This document shows positions 11,354 through 23,239 of a DNA stretch of 64,000 nt, in pieces. The stretch covers positions 732,740-796,739 of the forward strand of contig JACGCN010000026.1 in the NCBI GenBank assembly GCA_014905825.1, in the 5' to 3' direction. The notes below the pieces were generated by a model, which ran no database searches, was not told the DNA's origin, and worked only from the letters and a program-made list of their open reading frames with translations. Each line of letters starts with the position of its first letter. The stretch's first letter is position 1. This stretch comes from Lyophyllum atratum (Eukaryota; Basidiomycota; Agaricomycetes; Agaricales; Lyophyllaceae). A program made the position numbers and the translations under genes.

Positions 11354-11877
11354 CTTTTTGCGGGGTCATTGGTCATTTTGATATGCAAGGACCTGCGCTG
11401 CCACTTGTCGCGGTGTTATGTGTCCGCGCTGCGCCCCTCGGAAAGTGAATTATGATGTTATGTATACCTTATCGTATTTCATCTGCGGCATGGCAGATGG
11501 ATATGCGGAGACGGATGGACAAGGTCATGGATGACGAGATGTTCAAGGGATGGCAAAGATCGAGCGACAAACGCGAACGTACATTACCGTGCCCCCATCT
11601 TGAAGCGCAGGGCTCGTTTTGCACATTTGTATTCGCACGTACATAGTACATACTGTTGGAAGTGCTGACAGCGGAGAGAGATAACAAGAGTGGTCATGTA
11701 CATCGTTAGGCACATCCTGAACACTGTTTGGACCAGGACATCAGCCCACATGTGGCACCGGTCTCCAATGGGCCGCGATGACCAGCAATACTTTTGAATA
11801 AGACCTTGAATGATCGTAAGTAATTTTCGTTAAATGTTCGTCCAGCATCATGTCCGCTAGTCTTGTCGTCGATATCA
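11354..11877. other. Convergent 3' intergenic region
   Basis: Lies between the 3' ends of the zinc-knuckle gene (+) and the permease (-). I find no convincing coding sequence. It is probably both 3' untranslated regions and terminators. Confidence 0.3.
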
Positions 11878-14274
11878 TCAAGTTGCACTCTTTTCTGCCT
11901 GTAGGTTGCCGCCATCATTTTCACCTTTGACATCGCTACCGGTGTCCTGACTCGAGACCTCGACATCATCTTCGATAGTTTGAACAGGGCCTTTGAACCA
12001 GTGAACTCCACCATAAACCGGGAAATAGAAGTAGACGATCGAGAGGAACAGCGTGCCCCCTGGATCTTACATTAGCAAGAAAGGCCTAGAGAGGATGAAG
12101 GCTCTTACCGAGGACGACAACAGTATAATTCATGTTAGCACTGTTAGGGTTCGGGTTCGCCGGAAAAAGGAAAACAACAATGATGAATGCCATCCAAATC
12201 ACAGCCGTAGCCGCAATGGGCAGACTCTACAAGAAATAACCATCAACACTATGAGCGACAAGAACTTGGTGTGAGAGAAGCGGCGAAATTCACCAATTTT
12301 CCTAATGAAAAGGGGCCACGCTTGATTTCCTTGCCACCCAGGAATCTGGCAGAAATCGGGATAGAGTACGCCAAATATTGGCCAGTGACAACGAGAGAGA
12401 AGATAGCGCCGATAGCGTTGGCTCCGGCGAAAGCCAACAGCCCGAGGAGCAAGGAAATGCCAGCTGCAAACCAGACGCAGTAAATTGGCGCATGAGTGCG
12501 GGTGTTGACGTTATAGAGCCATCTTGACAAAGGAAGTCCGCCATCCCGTGAAAACGCAAAGATTTGCCGAGAACAGGTCGTCAACTAAAGCCCCAAAGGC
12601 AAAGTAAATAGATATTCTCCGCTATTACGAGAAATTGATTTACCATGCTCATCCCCATAGTAAACCTAAGCATCGCCATGAGACTCGTTCTTGGCGAAAA
12701 TCGGAAATTACTTACTGGACAATGATGATCCACGCCCAGAAGGCGAGTGTTCCCCTCTGACCAAAAGAATTAAATAGGATCTGTTGGAAGTCAAAATCAC
12801 ACTGTCCACGGATAGGCGATACACTGACAGTTGCCATCGGTTGCCCGATTGGGCTTCCTAAAATTCCCTCCAGGTCGGTGCCCATGCTGAACGTTAAGGC
12901 TACATTGATAGCTGCAAGCCGCGGATCAGTCATAAGCTGGGATACACGATGTATCTGACACCATACCCCAGCCAAGGATACCACTAGAGGTGGCTGCTAG
13001 AATTATAGCATAAGGAATGGCGACGTCGGCATTTGTAGCTTCTTCACTGATGTGGACCGTAGAATCGAATGCGCCTTCAGGTTGTCAGGACTCGGATATT
13101 TAACACATATAGAGTATGAATGCTTACCAATAGCCCATAATGGCGCGAGGAAACTCAGAATAAATGCATACCCGTCGGGCCACCCAGTCACTACAACAAC
13201 CCAATTGGGAAAGGCATGCTTGATAGGAAGGAAGCGCCGACTCACGATTTTTGAAATCTCCAAAAGCATATGCAGCGTGATTTTGGAACTCCTTGGGAGT
13301 CGCGGCGGGCACTCCGATGATGATCACAAGACATAATCTGACAATGGACGATAAGCTAGTAGCATGGGAAAAACGAGATGCCATACATCACATTGACGAT
13401 TATGAAGGGGATCTGAAGACGAGCAATTATAGCAGGGTTGAGGCTACAGATAATTGCGTGGCACAACAGCAGTCCAACATAGACAGCACTATAAACACGG
13501 CGGTCAATGTCAGCTTCAAGGAAGATATCCGAATCCTACAATGTCTGGCCGACTGTAGCAGAGAAGGTCATATCAGACCCAATGCTGACTGCGGCCATTA
13601 TCTGCACTGCGCACCCCCAGTCCACTGACGCCACACTCGCAATATTGCCAACGGTGTTAGAATCTGGTGATATGATTAGCACAGCGCAGCTAATAGAAAA
13701 CAACATTGACGTACACCCTACAATCCAGGATAGAAGGCAACGCCATTTGGGAGAAGAGAACATAAAGGTCCAATAGTAAAGTCCACCGGAAGTTGGGGCA
13801 GCGGACCCAAGCTCCGCCATGGCTAGCCCGATGATGGTGAGGAAAATCGCGCAAACGGCCCACTGCGAAAAATAGTTAATCTAAGTACAAATTTTTCCTC
13901 TGCACATGTCCGGACTTACGCCCCAGACCATAGCTGCTGCCCCGCCATTTGGTATAGAGAAGACGAGGACAGAACTACAGGCATCACACGTGTCAGAGAA
14001 GGCTTGGCTGGCTAACACCGTAACGGTAGTGGTTGCACATACGCCATGGAAGGAAGCAACCCAATGATACTAAAGCCTACACCGAAGACTTCAATCGGGC
14101 TGAACACCCTTCGGAACTCTGTCATTTCGCCGTTAATTCAATCTGGAATGAAGTAATAAGGCCAGAGTAACTGAACCTACCCTGCTTGTAGCCCAGTCGC
14201 GCGAGCACAGCCGCGTCATGGTCCAGCGTCACCGTCGTTGCGCGAGGCGCTTGGTCGCTGTTCTTCTGCACCAT
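11878..14274 (-). CDS. Amino-acid/GABA permease (APC superfamily)
   Basis: Plasma-membrane transporter of the fungal GABA/choline/amino-acid permease group. It starts at 14274 with a hydrophilic N-terminus (VTLDHDAAVLARLGYKQ). Then come EFRRVFSPIEVFGVGFSI, GGAAAMVWGW, MAELGSAAPTSGGLYYWTF, FAFSRDGGLPLSRWLYNVN, APIYCVWFAAGISLLLGLLA and AIFSLVVTGQYLAYSIPIS, and finally FLFPANPNPNSANMNYTVVV and FYFPVYGGVHWFKGPV. These match the membrane segments and loops of the family in order. The C-tail ends GNLQAEKSAT with the stop at 11878-11880. Several introns of about 50-70 nt interrupt it. Substrate cannot be fixed from sequence: GABA, choline and other amino acids are all possible. Confidence 0.85.
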
Positions 14275-15329
14275 TACGATAGTGACGCTCCAGATGGACG
14301 AGGAGCACGAGGAGATATGGTGTTCGGCTTCAGGACGCCCTCAATGCTTCTTGAGGCCCCAAATGCCATTTGACAGCATGTGGACAAGTTGAACTATAAA
14401 CCAGAAGGGGTTCGCGAAGCCGAGGGTCACCGGTCAGGAAGGGGTCCCAGGTCAACCATAGAATTCTAAAGATAACCCATCCGTTGACTTGTTGCTCCAC
14501 CACAAGTCTGGTCGAAGCTAGCCTCAACGAGGAATATGACTGATCACAGTTTTTCCGAATCCCAACAACCGAATATTCTGCCTTTGCCGACGTTCAAGGA
14601 GACGTCAAGGTGTTGCCACGATCATGAGAAAGTCAAGGTGATGACCCTGAGATGATCATCAACCCTCTCGGTCTCGGTCGGATGTCGCTATCGGAGTTGA
14701 CTCGGACTTCGTGACCTTGGGGGCAACTTGGGGTGAAGCTGAGGTGAAGCATACAAGTTTTTGATAGGTGCCCTCAGGCTGAGTCTGCAGCTAGTTAAGC
14801 ATACAGCATGTCGATTTTCGACGTATGGTGTACATTCAGTTCGGTGTTGAGGAAGAACTTGAGTCGATCTTGAGTTTTTCCTCTTCCCTTGCTGATTTGT
14901 TCAAGCAGGTCGTCGCTCCGAGCTCCGACCATAGGGCCCGGAGTGATCTGGATCCTGTTCCTTGAGCAAAGATACTACTTACAGAGTCTGAAGTTCATCG
15001 AGCCGCTTTTGTCATACTTATCATTCTCCACTGCTCTTCCTATTCCTTTTCAAAAGTCTCACAACTTGAAAATTTTGACGATCAAGACTGTCTTTCGAAG
15101 TCACCCTCGAACCTTTACAGTGTGATAGGCGCTGGCAGACTCGGGGACTGCGCTTTCTATCTATCGTAGGGCCGGAAGATATCGAAAGTATGTACTTGGA
15201 TACATATGTGTCCAACGGCGGTGCACTACTGCCACCCAGAGAAAACGACTCTGGTGAAGGAATTAGGTATTTGTAGCCAAGAAGCGGAGGCCAGATTAGT
15301 GAAAACGGTGAAAGGCGATGGGTTATAGA
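14275..15329. other. Intergenic, possible small unrecognised frame
   Basis: The right half has a plus-strand stretch that reads like protein (VEEELESILSFSSSLADLFK at about 14840-14900) without a good start or exon structure. I do not call a gene. The rest is presumed upstream region of the permease. Confidence 0.3.
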
Positions 15330-17107
15330 TCATACTCCTGTCCGTTCATCGAAATTTGTAAGCTCAATGTCATCGTTCAAGGTCTCCCTGCCATTGTGTG
15401 GTCTTCGGGAGCGTTTGACGAAGCGGACAGAAGGCAGGTATGATGTATCGAAATCGCTTCTGCCTCGGTAATGGTTTTCACGAACGGAAATGAGTAGCCT
15501 ATTGGCGAAGATGCTTGAAAGAACGAAGGCAAATGCCGTGCCCAATTCATCGAGGGTAATCTGAAAAGTCGAAACTGTCAGCGTAGTACAATGCTTCACG
15601 TCCGTGGTTACTCACTCGGTTCTTGTACCAGAGGATCAAATTGACCAGGTAGATCCAGAAGATACTGGAGAGACGCCGTTACTAGGCACGTTGAGTAACA
15701 TGGGCAAGGATGAGTGACTTACGTGAAGAAGTATACCACCGAATCTTTACTCAGTTTTTGCATAAGGGAACTGCCGCGTGCTGCAATACGATGCTGCCAG
15801 GCCTTGTAAAGGGCTAACAAGAGCAATATTCCCTCGATGAAGAGGATAGCAGCCCAATAGTACACAACCCAATGAGAACCATCCATCGGATCTGCGTCAG
15901 CACATATGAAGTTCCGCGGAAACGGTTCGTTGGTACCTAGGATAGAGGTGTAGCGGCTGTTTTGACAGTAACTGAAGGAAGCTCACCGATGAGCTTGGGA
16001 TTGGGAAGGCCAAAAACTAAACCCATAGTCAAAGCTTCTCCAAGGGTCAGTACGATCTGGACGCAAGTACGTTAGGTTTGGTTCATGATAGTTAATGAAA
16101 GGATAAATTAACAAAGAGGATGAGGATCTTTCGACTGCTTCCATACATCGCGTAAAGCCGGAGTTCAAGGATGACTAGATGAGGTGTCAGAGGTAATCCT
16201 TCAGACTGTTATAGGTTGACCAACTATGTGTCGTAATAACCTGCAAACTTGCACCTGTATTTTGCCAATGGAAGAAGGTGGAACCTGGGATGATAATGTG
16301 AACGATGCAACCACACTCCAAACAACGAGAACGTACACCTAACAAGATGAGGTAAATGCCTATTTGAATGTGGCGACAAACAGAAATTACAACGTACATC
16401 TGATTGAAGTCCACCGCGATATTAATAAACTGTGGAATATATACGGAAGGACTTTACTGTACTCACTTCGAACGAGGGCTTTGGTTGCATAAAAACTAAG
16501 TGGAGATCAGCTTCGACAGGCTAGCAGATGTTCGAGACTGATACTTACTGACGGCATTCGAACTGTACCAATGCGATGAGAAACTATACCAGGTGATAAC
16601 CGACGACGTACATGTTAAACCCTAGACTGTAATACCGACTCTAAGTACGAATAAAGTCAGAAAAGGAGGAAAAATTGGCCTCAAGAATCGTGGTTACCCA
16701 TAAGAACAAGCATTTTGCAAGGGACCATCTTTGTTTCTACAAGTCATTGAGTTCAGATTACGTCTGATTGACCATCAACTACACTTACCCAAAAGAATTC
16801 CACCTGTAGAGCGCAATGTATAAGTGTCAAGATTGTGAACACCAAATAACATACCTCAGCACTGAATTGAAGGACTGCGGTGTAAGTGTTCAGAAGAATG
16901 CATCAAACTTGACCGGTCTGACCAATAATGACTTACAGTACTCATAACCGATAAGAGTAGCGCACGCAACTGTGGAACAATGGATGTGAGCTGCAAGAGC
17001 GGAACAAGAGAGCTAATACACCAACGATAAGCGTTCCGCTCCCACCCAGCTTGGACGAACCCAGCAATATTGGGCTTTATTGCCTCCGACATGGTTGAAG
17101 AGTCCAA
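15330..17107 (-). CDS. DUF6533-type polytopic membrane protein
   Basis: Many short exons. The start MDSSTMSEAIKPNIAG at 17107 (or the second Met at 17092) is followed after an intron by HIHCSTVACATLIGYEYC, then YTAVLQFSAE, FFW-KQRWSLAKCLFLW and SRYYSLGFNMYVV. These are the N-terminal helices of the DUF6533 family found widely in Agaricomycetes. The last exon gives ITLDELGTAFAFVLSSIFAN, RLLISVRENHYRGRSDFD and a hydrophilic tail ending NFDERTGV. Seven helices are typical of the family. Its function is unknown, although receptor-like roles are often guessed. Middle exon borders (about 15600-16600) are only approximate. Confidence 0.7.
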
Positions 17108-17932
17108 GGCGGACGGTCAGTCGATATATAGTGCTGCCAACTCGCCCGTACAAGCGGGTCAAGAAGCATACGTCGTGGAAGGATGACGGTATAAGGCAGG
17201 GGGTATTAAATCCGTCCACATGACTGTCTGCATCACTGTGTCAGGATAGAGCATTGATTATACTTAGTAAACGCCTTGCCTTAGCGAAAGCTTCCGAACA
17301 AGGGTTATTATTAGCAACTTTAGCAGGAAATTTCTTCAGAGAAGCATTGCGATGATCACCCATTAGAGCCTTGGAGCTTGAAGAACTTCGAACCCACTCG
17401 ACATCGTGCCAAGGTGTCAACCCCATAACCGGCCAGAAAAATTGAGGCATCATGATGTTCGTCGTTCAGGTTGACGAGTGTGGAAAGACTTACCGCCGGT
17501 CGCCATTAGTAGATCCCCGGATGATATATCCGTGCTGCGGTGGAATTGAGAACTCCGGGTCCAGCCCACACCCAGACTTTGAATTCATTGGTAAAAAAGT
17601 CTCCCTGCATCATATGGCATCAATTGAGAATTCTATCAACAGGTATAAATATCGCCCCGACAACACATCATACGCTTGTGGCTAGTTTACTACTACCGCT
17701 CTTTAGTAGATCAAGATGAACCTGGATATGTTTCCCCACCACACTCAACGGAAGGGTGAAGATCTTTAACACTGCGTGGTATTTTTTTCTGTCCTCGGAG
17801 TCTCCGCCGAGGCCAACGTATAGACTATGCAGTAGGTCGTACAATTTATTTTGAAAAGAGTAAAGTCGAAGGAAGTCCTTTTTTTCGCTAGCTGGTTCTC
17901 ACCATGTGTCGCTGATTCGACATTAGCTCCAC
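17108..17932. other. Intergenic region
   Basis: Upstream of the DUF6533 gene and downstream of the glutamine-synthetase-family gene. No supported gene, RNA or repeat. Confidence 0.3.
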
Positions 17933-19584
17933 TCAGTAGAATTCTACAAGACGTGTCAACGACGCCACTTCGTTGTCACCATCAAGGTTCAGTGCATCGG
18001 CGAGGGTCTAGATAGATAACAATAGCGCGGTCAGCTCCAGACTTAGGAGGAACGACGATGCGAGGAGGACGAACCTGATTGACGGCCAGGTACTTTCCGG
18101 TCAACTCGGCTCCAAGAATGGAGTCCCTGAGGAGCTTGTTGTCGTTCAGGTTGCGGCGTGCCTCCTCCCATGTCAAGGACATTCTCTGAGTGATGCCGAG
18201 CGCCTGGCGCTGCTCCTCCGTCAACTGCGCAGCAGTCTGCGGGCCGGGGCAATCCTTGACTTTGAGCTCCAGATTATCCCTGATACCTGCAAACCCAACA
18301 CCCAAGATACTTGCGAGGGCGAGGTACGGGTTCGCAGTTCCGTCGACGAAACGGATCTCGAAGTTCCTCGAAGAGGGCGAAGTGGAGTTGGAGAGCCGTA
18401 TTGGTGCCTCGCGGTTTTCCGTGCCCCAGTTAACATAGGTGCCACCGGACCAGACGCCATCGACCATCCTCTTGTAAGAGGCCGGGATGGGTAAGGTGAG
18501 CGCGGTCAGAGCAGGAAGATTAGCGAGCACGGAGGCAAGGAAGGAAGACTCGACAGGCGACAACTTCTCTGGGACTTTCTGGTTGTTCTTCGAATGTACT
18601 GATATGTGTGTATGTGCCGAGCTTCCGGCTGAATCCATGTAGATCCTTGGAGCAAAGGTCGCGCGGAGGCCATATTTGGCAGCGGTGTTGGTGATAATCT
18701 CCCGAGTGTGAATCAAGGCATCGGCAGCCTGGAGAGGGGGAAGGGGTCCTGTGACTATTTCGTACTGTTAGAAAGAGATTAGAATCCTAAGCGATGGTCA
18801 TTTCTCGCGGGAAACGACACCTGTCCTGGAGCCGCTTCCGGATGGTACATCTGGAGCTCGATTCCTGACGCCTGGATCCCGTCTGCGATCTCCCTGAGGG
18901 TCGTAGCGACAACGGAGCCTGAAGATAACCCGTTGGTGGCAGTCCAGCTATGGTGGCTCGCCGCTTCGACGGGCTTCGTCGACTTAAGAAGGATGAATTC
19001 AGACTCGAACCCGACGAGAAAGTCGATCCCTGCCCGGGAAGATTCACTGTAAGAGGGGTCAGTTAAGCCGAGGCTGAATTACAGACAGAAACCTGACTTC
19101 AGGACGCGTCGCAAAGTGGCGCGAGGGCATAAGGGGACATCCACAGTAAGTTTGTTGTCTGCCCCGGGGTAAGGCGTTTTCTCTTCAAACCAGCCCATAA
19201 CGCTGGCTTCACCCACTGAGTACGGGCAGATCCTGATCGTTGAGAGGTCTGGCACGTAGAGGTACTCTCCAGCAGGCGCGAAGCCAGGAGCGGTCATCAG
19301 GTAGACGAGTCCTAATGCCACTTTAGCGACGCCGACCCCAGGCCTCGAAGACTTCAGGAGTTTCAAGAAATATGACAGAGGAATAACGCGGCATCTGACG
19401 TTGTTCACGAGGTCCACCCATTGCAAACGGATGTACGCTACATGACAGATGGGACAACGGGGTTAAGTAGAAGGATTATCCACGTACAGATGTTCAGAGA
19501 CGGGTCTGTGAGTTTCGCGACCGGGATCGTCTCAGCGCGCGTGGAGGGCGAGTATTCAACACCGTGGTCAAAAGTGGAGGTCAT
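17933..19584 (-). CDS. Glutamine-synthetase-family enzyme (type I/FluG-like catalytic domain)
   Basis: Starts MTSTFDHGVEYSPSTRAETI at 19584. An intron joins LNIS to YIRLQWVDLVNNVRCRVIP, the beta-grasp N-domain. Then come CPYSVGEASVMGWFEEKTPY, FLVGFESEFILLKSTKP (first metal-binding glutamates), IELQMYHPEAAPGQYEI, FAPRIYMDSAGSSAHTHIS, GGTYVNWGTENREAPIRLSN and FEIRFVDGTANPYLALASIL. An 84-nt intron near 18076 leads to the C-terminus TLADALNLDGDNEVASLTRL. The domain performs ATP-dependent ligation of ammonia or an amine to a carboxylate. The lineage differs from the short eukaryotic GS used for main nitrogen assimilation, so gamma-glutamylation of another amine is possible. A permease is two genes away, but a functional link is only a guess. 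Confidence 0.85.
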
Positions 19585-20704
19585 CGTCTGGGATTGCGTT
19601 GATTTCAATAACGAGGACGACAGATATAAAGCTCAAGACCCAGAACCCCGATCGGAGGCGCTACTTCGATTAGGTAGTTATCGGGTAGTCGACATGAGAA
19701 GCTAACCGAACGCGCGTAAAGCGGCGTCATCCTCGACGAAAGTGTCAAGATCGATTCCGATAACAAGTCAGCTTCGAATCCTGATATAGGTTGATCAGAT
19801 GCAGGTTCACCCCCATCCGTCATGCATCATGGGTGAGCGCTTGAGTGCTGGCTTGCATCGGGATCAGTGTGGATTTAGAATGCCATGTGAGCTGCGATGG
19901 GGTCACGAAGAGTCTTCGTTCTCAATAAGGGTTGGTGACCGTGGATGGATTTCATTCGTCCTAAGTAATAGTCTCCTAGCACCGACCTGCACTGACCAGT
20001 GAGCGACAGATTCATGAAATACAGACGTGCAATATATTGTTGGACGCATCACGCCTTTATTATACCCCCTGAGCAGCGTCGAAACTTGGTCGAAATGAAT
20101 CCTGGATGTACGAAGAACGGCTCGCCCCGTGAGCCGCCGCTTGACAGCCGAATAAAGCAACACGGTCCTAGATGATAACGATCAACAAACACTCACGAGC
20201 AGAAAACCTGATTGAAGGTTGTATGTAGCACTCTACAGGCTATCAGAGCAATACATGGGTTGCGCCCAAAGCAGTAGGGGTGGAATGAAAGTTGCTTTCA
20301 AGGCCGCCCGTCATCGCCATGTCCTTAGGACGCAACATAGCAAAACAAAGCGAATTTGTGATTGATCTCGACTCGCCGCTTCGGCTCAATTAACTTTTTT
20401 TGCGATTCTTTGAAACCGCTCGTGCCACGGCAACCCTGATGCTCCGTAGCATCCAGTCTTTGTACACATGGTGCTAGCTTCTCTGATGGGGCCCAATGCC
20501 CATATTCCCGAGTCAGGAATATACCGCAGGATTTTGCTGCCGGAGTTTAGTAGGTCATGTCACGATACTTACAACACATTGCTCGCGTCGTGAGCAGAAC
20601 TACTTGACTTGCGACCAACATAACCTTCCAGATACTTGGCTGCTTTATTCAGATACTTGGCTGCTTTGTTGGCCTTCCCCTTCAAAACTTACTGGCTCAA
20701 CTTA
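19585..20704. other. Long divergent intergenic region
   Basis: About 1.1 kb between the divergent GS-family and G-alpha genes. No coding sequence is supported. A 21-bp direct duplication lies just before the G-alpha start. Confidence 0.35.
20629..20670 (+). repeat. 21-bp tandem duplication in G-alpha leader
   Basis: CAGATACTTGGCTGCTTTATT is followed directly by the same 21 bases with one change (TGTT). It ends 34 bp before the presumed start codon. Confidence 0.8.
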
Positions 20705-22896
20705 ATGTCCGCTGCAACCGAACCTCTATCGACAGTGACCAGTATGGGCTGGCCAGCAGGGCCTAGCTTAGAATATTACGACGCAGACGCTGAACGAGTC
20801 AGCAACCTCATAGACGAAGGACTGAAGGTATGGCCTCTTAAATTTGACTGAATGATGATCCCAATTGTCCCTAGCAAGAATCCTCGCGAAGGAAGGAGGC
20901 GCGGAAGCGGGAAGTTAGAGGTACCCACATTCAGACATCCATAATTAGGAAATGCTAACGTTGGCGTTCCTAGTACTCTTACTAGGCCAAGCCGACTCGG
21001 GTGAGATTCTCATTTCATGGACTGCGACCTGACCATAAAGTATGCGTGTGGATCACTGATATAGAGTGATAGGGAAATCTACTTTGCACAAACAGTTCCA
21101 ACTGTATTACGCGTCGCAAGCGCTCGAACGCGAACGACCATCATGGCGAGCAGTCGTCTACCTTAACATTATCAGGGCTGCTCGGAAGATTGTCGAGGGA
21201 CTCGAATATGAGGTCGCCCAGTCGATAGACAGCCCTCCAGACTCAGACTTTCCCATCACGAAAGGTATCAGAGACGAAATAACGCAAATGGCTGCCGTAC
21301 TACGACCCCTCATCGATACCGAGTCTGCCCTTGCTTCAGAACTAAATGGAGGTCTTTCTGGGCGTGCTTCGGCATATGCGAGGTCAGGTTGGCAGGCGCT
21401 GATCAACCCGCGGCGGTCTAGCAGCGAGACTCTCACGGATTTGACACCTGGGGCTTTGCATGTTGCGGATGTCCTCATTTCAACGGGGAAAGCTGCGGAG
21501 ACACTATGGCGCTATCCTCTTGTAGCCAGCTTGCTTGCGCGACGAAAACTGAAGGTTGAGGAATCGGCCCCATAGTAAGTGAATTGTTTATCATTATCTG
21601 GTCAGCTATATGACTCCCATTCCAGTTTCTTGGGCAGCGTGAATCGCGTATGTCAACCTGATTACATACCTACTACTGGTATAAGTTCTTTCATATCCAC
21701 GTCCAATATAACTTGACACAATATTTCAGAGGACATCTTGCATGTCCGTATGAAGACTCTTGGAGTCGTTGAATATTCTCTCTCTGTTCCGCAGCCAGGC
21801 GGGGCCTATGCCTGGCGAATGTATGATGTCGGAGGAGCAGTATGATCCTTTATCTTCCCAGAGCTGAATCTAAGACTGATTTTTTATTTTCTAGCGCAAT
21901 CAGGTTTGTACCTCTTAATTGCGGATTATGTCAGGTGCTACATCACTATCTTAGCGACATGCTTGGATACCTTTCTTCGATGACGGTGAGCTTCAACTTG
22001 TATTCGCAAGGGTCGCGATTCTTAAACCGTGAATTCCAGCGACGGCCATTCTATTCTTAGGTTTGTCACGCCATCTGTACCCTAAAGCCACCTAAGTATG
22101 AAACCCATGATCAGCGCCAATTAGCGCTTTTGATCAGGTAAAAAGGTCCTTTGTAATCGTCGAGAAGCGCACTCACCTTGACACCAGCAACTGGAAGAGG
22201 ACCCTAAAGTTAATCGACTCGAGGACTCCTTGCAACTCTTTGGCGCGATTTGCTCCAGTAAACTTCTAGAAAAAGCCACCTTGATCCTCTTCCTTAACAA
22301 GGTCTGAACTGACCGCATCTTCACTTCTTGTGCTTCCTTATCATTGATCACATCTATCAGGTCGACTTGCTCAAGCAGAAGCTCCAAAACGGAAGGAAGG
22401 TCCGCAGATAGTACGTCCCGGAAGCCACCCCCTTGATCTGCGCACATGTCTCGACTTACCCATCACTCAATCATTCTATGTTAGCATTCCAAGCTTTGGG
22501 AGCCGACCGAACACGTATGAGGAAGCGTCAGAGTATTTCCGGGCGCACTTCTCCCAGGTACATCGCAAAAAGGACAAGACGCATCGAGCGTTATTTGTGG
22601 TGCGTATTCAAATCCTGGTGACTGGGGCCAGCCCAAGACTAGATGGCGTGCTTACGGCGTCTTTATTCCTAATATAGCACTTCACTTCAATGCTGGTGAG
22701 CATGCCTGTTTGTTATGTAAAACGTTCTACTAGTCTCTAACGTCTGAGATGGCAGGACACAAAACAAACCCACCTCGTCGTTGCCGATGGTAAGTCGGAA
22801 TCGCTGTCAACTATTCAAGTATAAAGCTGAGATTACCTGGCTTTAGTTGGCAACGCAATTGTTCGAAAGCATATTGAAGAGTTAGGTTTAGCTTAA
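20705..22896 (+). CDS. Divergent G-protein alpha subunit-like protein
   Basis: Starts MSAATEPLSTVTSMGWPAG. P-loop LLLGQADSGKSTLHKQF is assembled over two introns (canonical G-alpha GAGESGKST). The helical region (RAARKIVEGLEYEVAQS to RRKLKVEESAP) is long. Switch I is EDILHVRMKTLGVVEYS. Switch II is DVGGARNQRHAWIPFFDDA, followed by TAILFLAPISAFDQ. The guanine motif NKVD is split by an intron (N-K at about 22300, V-D-L-L at about 22360). The last exons give HFTSMLDTKQTHLVVADV and AIVRKHIEELGLA, stop at 22894-22896. The gene has at least twelve introns and a 9-nt exon (21895-21903). Alanine stands where the catalytic glutamine normally is (DVGGQ). It belongs to the expanded Agaricomycete G-alpha-like group rather than the canonical classes. 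There is no N-terminal MGxxxS myristoylation motif. Confidence 0.85.
21895..21903 (+). other. 9-nt micro-exon in switch II
   Basis: The preceding exon ends GGAGGAGCA at 21839 before gtatga. Acceptor ttttctag ends at 21894, CGCAATCAG follows, then donor gtttgt. The next acceptor is cttag at 21950-21954. The exon encodes R-N-Q of DVGGARNQRHAW. Confidence 0.75.
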
Positions 22897-23239
22897 ATTT
22901 CTACACTCATTGCTACATTAACTGTATCTACGATCTTTATTGTGTCATTATGAAACTAGTGTAGGTTATATATTTATGTCTTATAAGACGTGACTGACGA
23001 TGTAGAGTACTTTCCCGTTGTGCGAGGTGTGCACTCCGAACTAGAAGAGAGGAGAACATAAAATCGAGGCTGCTACGAGCCCAAATCGTCGATGACTGGA
23101 CCCAGGCTCACTACACGGTGATGTAGAGAGCGAAAAGCCACACGCTACCAACTGGACATGGAGAGGGTATGAACGTATGAAGCATATGGTGCATTGTCTA
23201 AAAATTTACATGAAGATCATCGAGAGTCCCGTTACCCAA
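22897..23239. other. Convergent 3' intergenic region
   Basis: Between the G-alpha and NKAP 3' ends. AT-rich, no gene seen. Confidence 0.3.

Noticed and set aside
17330..17420. tRNA-like B-box sequence (GGGTTCGAAG on the minus strand)
   Set aside because: No matching acceptor or anticodon stems can be drawn around it.
11878..19584. Permease, DUF6533 protein and GS-family enzyme as a biosynthetic gene cluster
   Set aside because: All three are on the minus strand, but there is no backbone synthase, and each is common as an isolated gene in Agaricomycetes.
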